The notes under the pieces were generated by a model that had not been told where the DNA came from, ran no database searches, and was given only the letters and a program-made list of their open reading frames with translations. DNA of 64,000 nucleotides from Micromonospora sp. WMMD980. Lineage in GTDB: Bacteria > Actinomycetota > Actinomycetes > Mycobacteriales > Micromonosporaceae. Of the stretch, positions 16,941 through 23,313 are shown one piece after another (positions within the stretch are counted from its first letter, which is position 1; each line of letters starts with the position of its first letter). Position numbers and translations under genes: made by a program. The DNA is taken from positions 6,200,001-6,264,000 of the forward strand of contig NZ_JARUBE010000003.1 of assembly GCF_029626035.1 (NCBI RefSeq). Reading direction: 5' to 3'.

Positions 16941-17291
16941 TCAGAGACCGAAAGACGTGCGAAGTGCTGCGTCAAGTCGGAGCAGCTGGCTACTGCTCAG
17001 TCTGCCGGCATAGTCCTTTAGGCGTGACTTCTCGGCTGTCATGACCTGAAACGCGAGGACAGAACCCTCTTTGTCGAGGGGCTGGCCAGCAGGAAGATGC
17101 ACCGCAGCAGGCGAGCCCGGACGAACCGACGTGGTGAGAGCTGCGATGATCACAACTTTCATGATCCTGTTGAACGAGTCTTGGGAGATGACCACTGCTG
17201 GGCGGTGGCCTGCCTGCTCGGAGCCTCTAGCTGGATTGAAGTCAAACCAGTAGACCTCGCCACGTCGGGGCGGCTCGTTTGGATATGGCAC
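16941..17291 (-). CDS. MazF/PemK family toxin
   Basis: The 116-residue protein matches MazF/PemK mRNA interferases: RRGEVYWFDFNPARGSEQAGHRPAVVIS is the family N-terminal signature, with TAEKSRLKDYAGRLS near the end. Such toxins cut mRNA at short motifs. I chose GTG 17291, four bases after the stop of the preceding 82-residue gene, because the family similarity begins there; the longer frame overlaps that gene. No strong ribosome site precedes it, so translation is probably by reinitiation. It is the last gene of a three-gene operon, and the upstream partner would be the antitoxin by position. Confidence 0.85.
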   Translation of the reverse strand: MPYPNEPPRRGEVYWFDFNPARGSEQAGHRPAVVISQDSFNRIMKVVIIAALTTSVRPGSPAAVHLPAGQPLDKEGSVLAFQVMTAEKSRLKDYAGRLSSSQLLRLDAALRTSFGL

Positions 17292-17295
17292 AGGA

Positions 17296-17544
17296 TCAGT
17301 ATGCGGGCCAAGCCTCTGCCTGGGCATCGAAGGTTGCTTGCGCCCACTCCAGGCTCTCGTCGGCCCAAGCGCTGAAGGCAGCCTCAAGATCCGGGGCGCA
17401 GGGCGAGGGAACGGCCACTGTACTGGCGATCGTTGGGCCGACAGCGATCTTGCGTACGGCGTTACCTACCGCCGCCAGCATGCCGACGACGGTCTGATTG
17501 CCGACAGTTGAGGGACCGGACGTCAAGACCAACGTGGCGTTCAT
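17296..17544 (-). CDS. 82-residue protein upstream of mazF, candidate antitoxin
   Basis: I recognise no family. The N-terminal half is Val/Thr/Ala-rich (MNATLVLTSGPSTVGNQTVV) and the C-terminal half is acidic and aromatic (ESLEWAQATFDAQAEAWPAY), a plausible toxin-binding tail. ATG 17544 has a strong GGGGAGG site about 7 nt upstream and overlaps the stop of the preceding gene (ATGA). It is followed at 4 nt by mazF. Antitoxin function is inferred only from position. Confidence 0.6.
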   Translation of the reverse strand: MNATLVLTSGPSTVGNQTVVGMLAAVGNAVRKIAVGPTIASTVAVPSPCAPDLEAAFSAWADESLEWAQATFDAQAEAWPAY

Positions 17545-17909
17545 TGCCGCACCTCCCCTGCTTGCGCTTGGGCGACTGCCTGGTCGTACTTCTCGGCCAT
17601 CGAAGCCAGTGTATCAACTAACTCCTGGAGCCGATCCCGGGTTATCAGATACTTGCCATGAACCGAGACGTCAATTTTTCCTCCAGCCGATGTTGCAAAC
17701 GCCCGGATGTCTTCGGCCGATCCCACAACAGTGGGTGGCGCAAGGTGCCCAACCAGCAGGTAGATGCCGTCCGGATTGCCACGCTTTGATGGCAGGCCAA
17801 GCGTCACCGCGAACTGGTTAGCTACGACGACCGGGAGCTCGCCCGCAGAGTCCCAGGTCACCCGCAGCGCGGCATCGGCGACATCGTAGGGGGGCTCGGT
17901 GCTGTCCAC
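17541..17909 (-). CDS. DUF3467-like hypothetical protein in the mazF operon
   Basis: The 122-residue protein has VVVANQFAVTLG then IYLLVGHLAPP, and a C-terminal helix ITRDRLQELVDTLASMAEKYDQA. This order recalls DUF3467 (an N..xV strand, a FG..PP turn, then a helix ending in a YE/YD pair). The match is by eye and moderate. It is first in the operon with the 82-residue protein and MazF. It starts at GTG 17909, with GACACT about 6 nt upstream and no ribosome site, so it may be leaderless. Confidence 0.55.
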   Translation of the reverse strand: MDSTEPPYDVADAALRVTWDSAGELPVVVANQFAVTLGLPSKRGNPDGIYLLVGHLAPPTVVGSAEDIRAFATSAGGKIDVSVHGKYLITRDRLQELVDTLASMAEKYDQAVAQAQAGEVRQ

Positions 17910-18142
17910 GGAAGAAGTGTCGCATGTCCCTTTGACTCTGTCTGCGTCCTAGAGCACGTCCGTGGCCGGGTCGTGGTGTCTCGTCGGGGGTGGCCGCGTC
18001 TCAGGCTCCTTCCCGCGGCCTGCCAGGCCGTCGCTAGGCCGTCGGAAGTCGATCGAGAGCGACCAACGACGACCACTGGTGACGACGTCTGCCCAGGTGG
18101 CAGGGCGTGGTTGGCGCCATAACCAGGCCGGCCGAAGCCGCC

Positions 18143-18637
18143 TTACCTATAGTTGTTGAACTGGAGCGCGACGCCGAAGTCCTCGCCCTTGAGCAGCGCG
18201 ATAACGGCCTGGAGGTCGTCCTTCTTCTTGCCGGTGACGCGGAGCTGGTCGCCCTGGATCTGCGCCTGGACGCCCTTCGGGCCCTCGTCGCGGATCTTCT
18301 TGCTGATCGCCTTCGCCTTGTCGGTGTCGATACCCTGGATCACCTTGGCGTCGATCTTGAAGATCTTGCCCGACGCCTTCGGGTCGCCGGCGTCCAGCGA
18401 CTTCAGCGAGATGTTGCGCTTGACCAGCTTCTCCTTGAAGACGTCGAGCGCGGCGCGCACCCGCTCCTCGGTCTCCGCCTGGAGGCTGATCCCCTCCTCA
18501 CCCGACCAGGAGATCTCGGCGCCGGTGCCGCGGAAGTCGAACCGCTGCGAGAGCTCCTTCTCCGCCTGGCGGAGGGCGTTGTCGACCTCCTGGCGGTCGA
18601 CCTTGCTCACGATGTCGAACGACGGGTTCGCTGCCAT
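18143..18637 (-). CDS. YajQ family nucleotide-binding protein
   Basis: The 164-residue protein matches the YajQ/UPF0234 family end to end: [24 protein letters not shown] at the start, [33 protein letters not shown] and the terminal [11 protein letters not shown]. Family members bind nucleotides, and one Xanthomonas member binds cyclic-di-GMP. The GGDEF/EAL gene at 23.3 kb makes such a link possible here but unproven. ATG 18637 has AGGAG 7 nt upstream; the in-frame ATG at 18643 is too close to it. Confidence 0.93.
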   Translation of the reverse strand: MAANPSFDIVSKVDRQEVDNALRQAEKELSQRFDFRGTGAEISWSGEEGISLQAETEERVRAALDVFKEKLVKRNISLKSLDAGDPKASGKIFKIDAKVIQGIDTDKAKAISKKIRDEGPKGVQAQIQGDQLRVTGKKKDDLQAVIALLKGEDFGVALQFNNYR

Positions 18638-18784
18638 GCTCATGCTCCTGCTGTCCGACGGTGTGTCCTGATCCGTCCCGCGCTGACCAGCGTGGGACTC
18701 CCTGACGGTACCCCGTTGCGGAGGGACCGGGGGCAACCGCTATCCTTGCTTCCGCCGCCGCGTTGCGACGCGGTGGGGTGCCCT

Positions 18785-18868
18785 GGCGGGTTGCCCGAGC
18801 GGCCAATGGGAGCGGACTGTAAATCCGTCGCGAAAGCTTCAGAGGTTCGAATCCTCTACCCGCCACCA
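18785..18868 (+). tRNA. tRNA-Tyr (anticodon GTA)
   Basis: The acceptor arms 18785-18791 (GGCGGGT) and 18858-18864 (ACCCGCC) pair fully, followed by A and an encoded CCA at 18866-18868. The anticodon loop CTGTAAA puts GTA at 18819-18821, and a long variable arm marks a class II tRNA, as expected for bacterial tRNA-Tyr. The T loop is GGTTCGAATCC. Confidence 0.96.
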
Positions 18869-18878
18869 GGTGCAGAAG

Positions 18879-18914
18879 CGGCCCCTGACCAGCAGAGATG
18901 CTGATCGGGGGCCG
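18879..18914 (+). terminator. Hairpin terminator after tRNA-Tyr
   Basis: Arms 18879-18894 and 18899-18914 pair over 16 positions with one G-U and one mismatch and a 4-nt loop, followed by ttctcgttgg. Confidence 0.65.
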
Positions 18915-19013
18915 TTCTCGTTGGACGACATGACGACTGCGGGAGCGGTGGCTCCGACGCTCCTCAGGGCTGCGGGTCTCATGATCCGATGTCAGATATC
19001 CCTCTCAACCGGC

Positions 19014-19478
19014 GTGACGTACGGACCGGTTGGTCGCGCTAGGTCTAGCGGCGACGAGTCCCATCGCATCTATAGCGCACGGGTTGTACGTGGGCTCGAT
19101 TGGAGCGCGGGCGTCTGGCGGATCGACTCCACCGATGAGGTTGACGACTGGCCGACCCGCCTCGGCAAGGAGGATCCCGACTCGGCGAACCAGGTTGCCG
19201 CTGCGCTCGCCATTCTGGCAAGGGAAGGCCCTGCTGTGGGCCGCCCCCTGGTCGACCGGGTCAAGGGCTCGGACTACAAGAACATTAAGGAACTCAGGCC
19301 GGGATCCTCGGGTCAGTCCGAGATCCGCATCCTGTTCGCCTTCGACCCGACCCGTGCAGCCATCCTGCTGGTTGCCGGGAATAAGGCCCGCAACTGGAAG
19401 GGCTGGCACGAGACCAGCATCCTCGAAGCGGACCGGCTCTTCGCCGCACATCTACGGACGTTGAAGGGACAACGCTGA
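19014..19478 (+). CDS. HigB/RelE-like toxin, start uncertain
   Basis: The C-terminal ~115 residues match the RelE/HigB (phage Gp49-like) family: WRIDSTDEVDDWPTRL, LAREGPAVGRPLVDRVKGS, NIKELRPG and EIRILFAFDPTRAAILLVAGNK, then a NWKGWHE-type end. Such toxins cut mRNA on the ribosome. The fold should start near VWRIDST, but no ATG, GTG or TTG lies there; the nearest in-frame starts are GTG 19014 and ATG 18981. Either the start is unusual or the 5' end has changed. The stop overlaps the antitoxin ATG (TGATG), toxin first, as in higBA modules. It lies directly downstream of tRNA-Tyr. Confidence 0.75.
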   Translation: MTYGPVGRARSSGDESHRIYSARVVRGLDWSAGVWRIDSTDEVDDWPTRLGKEDPDSANQVAAALAILAREGPAVGRPLVDRVKGSDYKNIKELRPGSSGQSEIRILFAFDPTRAAILLVAGNKARNWKGWHETSILEADRLFAAHLRTLKGQR

Positions 19479-19783
19479 TGGTGCGTAGTTGGCGGGACAC
19501 CCGCTCACGTATGAATCTTGATGAGGCGAAGGTCGCCGAGCACAAAGAGCGGATGCTCGCCGAGGTGCGAGCCACCCGCCTTCGTGAGATGCGCGAGCAT
19601 CGTCGTCTGACCCAACAGGAGGTCGCCGATCTCATGCACGTCTCACAGCCGAGAGTGGCCGCGATCGAGAAGGGTGACGTGCCGGCGACTGAGGTAGGCA
19701 CCATCGACCGGTACGTCTCTGCTCTCGGCGGCCGGCTGGAGATCGTGGCCGACTTCGACGGCGAGCGGTTCGCGCTGAGTTGA
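19478..19783 (+). CDS. XRE-family antitoxin, HigA-like
   Basis: The 101-residue protein has an XRE helix-turn-helix, LTQQEVADLMHVSQPRVAAIEKG (about residues 44-66), followed by VGTIDRYVSALGGRLEIVADFDGE, the usual C-terminal part of HigA-type antitoxins. It would neutralise the adjacent toxin and repress the operon. ATG 19478 overlaps the toxin stop by one base. Confidence 0.88.
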   Translation: MVRSWRDTRSRMNLDEAKVAEHKERMLAEVRATRLREMREHRRLTQQEVADLMHVSQPRVAAIEKGDVPATEVGTIDRYVSALGGRLEIVADFDGERFALS

Positions 19784-19786
19784 CTC

Positions 19787-20173
19787 GTGGCCGAAGGAAC
19801 GACGCGGCAGTTCGGCGATGAGCTGCCTCAGGACGAGGGCGGCTCCGCTCTCGTGCTCCACGTAGGCGGTGCTGATCCGATTGGTGGCTGGAAGGTCTGC
19901 CGCGCCCTCGGACGATTCATCGCGGCGATGCGCGAGGATGGATGGGTGCTTCAAGGGGCCTTCTATGCCTTCGTGCTGCTGTTCCTGGTGCTGCCCGCCC
20001 TGGGCTTGGCCGTACTGGTTCCTCTCGTGCGCCTGACGACGTGGCTGTGGCGGTCGGTGCCGCGGTGGCCGTCCAGGGTGTGGCGCTGGGCGAAGGCGCT
20101 GAGCGTCGACCCGCACCCGGCCGGACCCTTCAACGACTCGCGGGACGTGTGGCCGATGCCGGCGGATGAATGA
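19787..20173 (+). CDS. Small membrane protein of unknown function
   Basis: The 128-residue open frame has one long hydrophobic stretch, about residues 58-92 (GAFYAFVLLFLVLPALGLAVLVPLVRL), then a Trp/Arg-rich segment and a polar tail. I recognise no family. GTG 19787 is 3 bp after the antitoxin stop, so it may be co-transcribed with the toxin-antitoxin pair. No clear ribosome site is seen. The hydrophobic core and the operon-like spacing are the only support that it is real. Confidence 0.45.
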   Translation: MAEGTTRQFGDELPQDEGGSALVLHVGGADPIGGWKVCRALGRFIAAMREDGWVLQGAFYAFVLLFLVLPALGLAVLVPLVRLTTWLWRSVPRWPSRVWRWAKALSVDPHPAGPFNDSRDVWPMPADE

Positions 20174-20219
20174 GCCTCCGGCTGGGGCCGAACGCGGGAC
20201 GACCTTCCGCAACCGTTCG

Positions 20220-20417
20220 CTAGCTGCTGGTGTGGTGCTTCGCGAACTTGACGAAGGAAGCCCAGCGGGCGGGGGCGAAGGCCAGGGCCGGGCCGGCGAT
20301 GTCCTTGCTGTCGCGCACGCGCACGAGGCCCGGAAGGTTGTCGGCCACCTCGACGCAGGCGCCCTCGTTGCCGCTGTAGCTGCTCTTACGCCAGCGGGCC
20401 ATGGTCAGTTCAGTCAT
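20220..20417 (-). CDS. DUF397 domain protein
   Basis: The 65-residue protein is a single DUF397 domain: WRKSSYSGNEGACVEVADN, then VRVRDSKD and FAPARWASFVKFAK. DUF397 proteins are common small actinobacterial partners of DUF5753 helix-turn-helix regulators. ATG 20417 has AAGGAGAC about 6 nt upstream and overlaps the end of the regulator gene by 8 bp, so the two are one operon. Confidence 0.93.
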   Translation of the reverse strand: MTELTMARWRKSSYSGNEGACVEVADNLPGLVRVRDSKDIAGPALAFAPARWASFVKFAKHHTSS

Positions 20418-21288
20418 CGTAAGTCTCCTTGATCAGGGCACCCACCAGATCCTCGGAAGCACGTTCGTCCAAGGCGAGATCCCACAGAGTCTCCCAAGCC
20501 GCGACGTAGGTCTCCACCTCGCTGGGGCGATCAAGGTAGAGGCTGCCGGTCAGCGACTCGCTGTAGACGGTGCTGGATTCTGCGGGCCGCGTTCCCTTCG
20601 CCGGGAAGTCGAGGATGATGAACGCTCCGGCGACGGATGCCCGGTGAGGGCCGACGCTCGCGGGCAGCACGCGGACCGTGATGTTCCGTGCCTGGGCCGC
20701 GTTGACCAGATGGGCTAGCTGAGCCCGCCATGCCTCCACGTCGCTGATGGGGCGGCGAAGGACGGCCCCGTCGACGATCGCTTCGAAGGCCGGCGCGGCA
20801 GGGCTCCTTCGCGCCAGAAGCTTCTGCCGCTCCATTCGTAGGGCGACCTTCTGCGCCACCTCCTGCGGCGTGCGACCGGGCTTGGTCTCGAACACCGCTG
20901 ACATGTACTCCGGCGTCTGGAGCAGTCCCGGAATCAGGTTCGGCTCGTAGTGCCGGACATGACGGGCCGCCGCTTCCAGGCCGACGTACAGCTCGAACCA
21001 CGCCGGGATCACGTCACCGTAGGCGTGCCACCAGCCCTTGCTCTTGCTCTCCCTGGCGAGCGAGACCAGGACTTCGGTCAGCTCGGTGGAGGTGCCGTAG
21101 AGCTGGCACATCAGGTTCACGTCGTGGGTGCGGAGCGACGTCCGGCCGGCCTCCAGCCGGTACATCTTCGCCCGTGACCACTCCAGGGTGGTGGCCGCAG
21201 CCTCCAGGGCGATGCCGGCTTCCTCGCGAGCCTGGCGCAGCAACCGTCCCAACTGCCGGCGTGGGACGGAAGATCCCGTCTCGACCAT
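20410..21288 (-). CDS. XRE helix-turn-helix regulator with DUF5753 domain
   Basis: The 292-residue protein has an N-terminal helix-turn-helix (about residues 9-65, RRQLGRLLRQAREEAGIALEAAATTLEWSRAKMYRLEAG) followed by the DUF5753 region (WWHAYGDVIPAWFELYVGLEAAA, then YEPNLIPGLLQTPEYMSAV). Such proteins pair with DUF397 proteins, and several streptomycete examples affect development or antibiotic production. The target here is unknown. The next gene is the overlapping DUF397 partner. Confidence 0.93.
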   Translation of the reverse strand: MVETGSSVPRRQLGRLLRQAREEAGIALEAAATTLEWSRAKMYRLEAGRTSLRTHDVNLMCQLYGTSTELTEVLVSLARESKSKGWWHAYGDVIPAWFELYVGLEAAARHVRHYEPNLIPGLLQTPEYMSAVFETKPGRTPQEVAQKVALRMERQKLLARRSPAAPAFEAIVDGAVLRRPISDVEAWRAQLAHLVNAAQARNITVRVLPASVGPHRASVAGAFIILDFPAKGTRPAESSTVYSESLTGSLYLDRPSEVETYVAAWETLWDLALDERASEDLVGALIKETYDD

Positions 21289-21463
21289 CTGACCCCGATC
21301 TCACCTCAGATGCCGGTGTGTCTCATTCGAGCCAGCCTGCACGCGCCGATGGCACGGCGTCAATCTTTTCCTTTGATTCTCTGGATGAGACGTTGCAGAC
21401 CGAGCACTGGCTCCGCCAGGTTGGCTGCTGACAGGGGTGACCGACGACCGGCGGAGGTGCGAG

Positions 21464-21505
21464 ATGTCCCGGCGCGGCAGACATCGCAACGGCGGCCGGC
21501 CGTGA
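21464..21505 (+). CDS. Putative 13-residue leader peptide
   Basis: ATG 21464 has GGAGG 6 nt upstream. The frame reads MSRRGRHRNGGRP and its TGA (21503-21505) overlaps the GTG of the next small gene (GTGA at 21502). The good ribosome site and overlap suggest it is translated, perhaps to couple the next gene. The peptide is too short for family assignment. Confidence 0.3.
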   Translation: MSRRGRHRNGGRP

Positions 21506-21681
21506 CGCCGGAGCGGAGGTTGGACACGCCCTTCCTGGTGGCGCTGTCCTGGGCGGTCATCGACTACCACGTGGCGTACACCTGCTCCCGCTGCCGTCCG
21601 TACGGCTGGTGCCCTCGGGTCGTGGTGGCGCGGGCCCGCATCCGCGCGTGGCGGCGGGTCCGCGAGCAGTGGCGGAGCTGA
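21502..21681 (+). CDS. Small CxxC protein of unknown function
   Basis: The 59-residue protein begins MTPERRLDTPFLVALSWAVIDYHVAYTC and has CSRCRPYGWC near residue 28, a possible half metal-binding site, then a basic tail. I recall similar small proteins beside DUF397/DUF5753 loci in actinobacteria but cannot name a family. GTG 21502 overlaps the stop of the putative leader peptide, and the next gene starts within its 3' end. Confidence 0.5.
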   Translation: MTPERRLDTPFLVALSWAVIDYHVAYTCSRCRPYGWCPRVVVARARIRAWRRVREQWRS

Positions 21682-21914
21682 GGTGCGGCGCGCTGCTCCT
21701 GATCGGCAGGACGGCGAGCGTTCAGTTCGTGACGCCGTTCCACTTCCGGTTGATCCGGGTGCTCGACTGGACCACCTACGACGGCTGGACGTGGCTGGAC
21801 GGCTACCAGCTCAACGCATGCGGTGACGCGGTGGCGCGTCGCTCGATCTTCGTCAGGCGAGGCGGGCTACTGCCCGGCTCAGTCCCTGCCCGGCGGCGGA
21901 AGGAAGGGCGGTGA
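21669..21914 (+). CDS. Small conserved-looking protein of unknown function
   Basis: The 81-residue protein is centred on FHFRLIRVLDWTTYDGWTWLDGYQLNACGDAVARRSIFVRRGGL. This reads as one compact beta-rich domain and resembles actinobacterial proteins I have seen without a named function. GTG 21669 overlaps the end of the preceding CxxC gene by 13 bp, so they are probably co-expressed. No domain or catalytic residue can be assigned. Confidence 0.55.
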   Translation: MAELRCGALLLIGRTASVQFVTPFHFRLIRVLDWTTYDGWTWLDGYQLNACGDAVARRSIFVRRGGLLPGSVPARRRKEGR

Positions 21915-21919
21915 CGGTG

Positions 21920-22429
21920 TCAGTGCCCGCCGGCAAGGCGGCGGGCTTCGGCGAGCACGTCCGCGTCGATGTCCGCGGTCGTGTCGCCGACGACCCGGAC
22001 GGCCTCCGCGTACTCGTAGGAATTTTCGAAGGCGACAAGCTCGGCGGCCAGGGGAGTGCCGTCCCAGGTGATGTGCAGGTACGCCCAGACCGTCAGATCA
22101 CGTGGCGTGATCTCCCCGGCGAGCGCCCGCCGGGCCATGAGCCGGACGGCCGCCTCCTCGCCGTCTCGGCTCCCCTGCGGGTAGTAGGTGAGGGAGAGTT
22201 CGGTCAGCGCGCCGTCGAGCCACCGCCGCAGTTCGTCGCTCTCGCCGCCCTTCGCGCACGAGGCGCCGGCGAGGATCCGGAGGGTCGGGCTGTCCACGCC
22301 CGCCACCAGGCAGTCGCAGGCGGCCTCGATCACCTGGGCGGCGGTGCCCGGGCCGGTGCTCCAGAGGACGGCGGACTCCTGGAGTCGGGCGAGGGCGGCA
22401 TCGGCGAGCACCGCCACATGATCCGTCAA
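21920..22429 (-). CDS. Hypothetical protein, 169 residues
   Basis: I recognise no family. The protein is acidic and mostly helical (DELRRWLDGALTELSL, EEAAVRLMARRALAGEITPRDLTVWAYLHI) and ends DADVLAEARRLAGGH. The composition looks soluble. The longest frame starts at TTG 22429; GTG 22417, four codons in, is an alternative. It is divergent from the small membrane protein at 22489. Confidence 0.6.
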   Translation of the reverse strand: MTDHVAVLADAALARLQESAVLWSTGPGTAAQVIEAACDCLVAGVDSPTLRILAGASCAKGGESDELRRWLDGALTELSLTYYPQGSRDGEEAAVRLMARRALAGEITPRDLTVWAYLHITWDGTPLAAELVAFENSYEYAEAVRVVGDTTADIDADVLAEARRLAGGH

Positions 22430-22475
22430 CGGAGGTGTGCGGCGGCAACCGGTTTGCGACGGTGCGGCGCGCGGG

Positions 22476-22481
22476 TATCCA
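22476..22481 (+). promoter_or_regulatory. Candidate leaderless -10
   Basis: TATCCA ends 7 nt before ATG 22489, with no ribosome site between. Confidence 0.35.
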
Positions 22482-22488
22482 GCGATAC

Positions 22489-22746
22489 ATGTCAGTCTCC
22501 GGTCGCCGCTCGGTCAACAGGTTCAACACCTACCTCGACGCCAGTGCCGGCCAGCGACTGACCGCGATCGTGCTCGCCCTGGTGGCGGGGCCGGCGGCCG
22601 GGCTGCTCTGCGTCTGGCTGGCGACGTCGTTCCTGGGCGGCGCGCACTGGTTGGCGCAGACGCTCGTCTTCGCCGTCATCGGTCTGTTCATCGGTGCCGG
22701 GCTGCTCGTCGTGCTGTCGAAGGTCGGTTCCCGTGCCCGGCGTTGA
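22489..22746 (+). CDS. Small membrane protein, two predicted helices
   Basis: The 85-residue protein has two strongly hydrophobic segments, about residues 22-45 (TAIVLALVAGPAAGLLCVWLATSFL) and 52-76 (LAQTLVFAVIGLFIGAGLLVVL), and a basic C-terminus. No family is recognised. ATG 22489 is chosen over the upstream GTG because a TATCCA hexamer lies 7 nt before it. The following 397 bp (22747-23143) show no convincing gene; the open frame upstream of 23144 has neither a ribosome site nor family features. Confidence 0.55.
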   Translation: MSVSGRRSVNRFNTYLDASAGQRLTAIVLALVAGPAAGLLCVWLATSFLGGAHWLAQTLVFAVIGLFIGAGLLVVLSKVGSRARR

Positions 22747-23143
22747 CGGTCACGCCACGGTTGGCGTACGTCAGGTGGGTTTAGCCGTCAGTGAGGGAAT
22801 CACCCTCTGGCGCTCATGCCGAATGCAGGTATGGTGGTCTATGGCCGGAGCCGACTTCGTCCTGCGGACGGGTCGAGGGCCAGGCGAGCATGGGTGCTGG
22901 TGGGACGGAGATTTCGCGTGTCTTGATCGTTTCGCGATGAACGTCGGAATCCGCAGTGGACGGTTGCGACGAGCACCTTCCAACCCGATGACCTGGCTGC
23001 GTGTGGTGGGTGCTTGGGCCGAACGGCGGAACCTGACAGCTACTCGGGCTGCACAGGTCTTCGCTCCTTTTCTGCCCCTGACCGGTGTGGCACGATCGTG
23101 GAACCTCCACCATCCCTGTGACACTCTCCCGACAGGAGCAATC

Positions 23144-23278
23144 ATGTCTGGTCGAAGGTTGGGCCGGCTGCTCGGCTCGCTCCTCGTGCTCGCTGCCCTT
23201 CTGGTTGGTTCCAGCGTCATCGGCAGCACCGAAGCGCAACTGGGCGACGTCATCTGGGCCGCCGACATCACGCGGTGA
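23144..23278 (+). CDS. 44-residue membrane or exported peptide upstream of the GGDEF-EAL gene
   Basis: MSGRRLGRLLGSLLVLAALLVG has the form of a basic N-terminus plus a hydrophobic helix, either a signal peptide or a membrane anchor. It is followed by a short acidic tail ending DVIWAADITR. ATG 23144 has ACAGGAGC about 5 nt upstream. Its TGA overlaps a GTG (23275) in frame with the next gene, so it may couple to or accompany the GGDEF-EAL protein. The function is unknown. Confidence 0.55.
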   Translation: MSGRRLGRLLGSLLVLAALLVGSSVIGSTEAQLGDVIWAADITR

Positions 23279-23313
23279 CCCACGGACCGCCTCGTGCGGC
23301 ACAGGGGAGTGGT

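Noticed and set aside
18870..18980. N-terminal extension of the HigB-like frame to just after tRNA-Tyr
   Set aside because: This segment is the tRNA terminator hairpin and intergenic sequence without coding features.
22694..23143. Upstream extension of the 44-residue peptide frame
   Set aside because: No ribosome site, no family features, and odd composition; the peptide has its own ribosome site at 23144.
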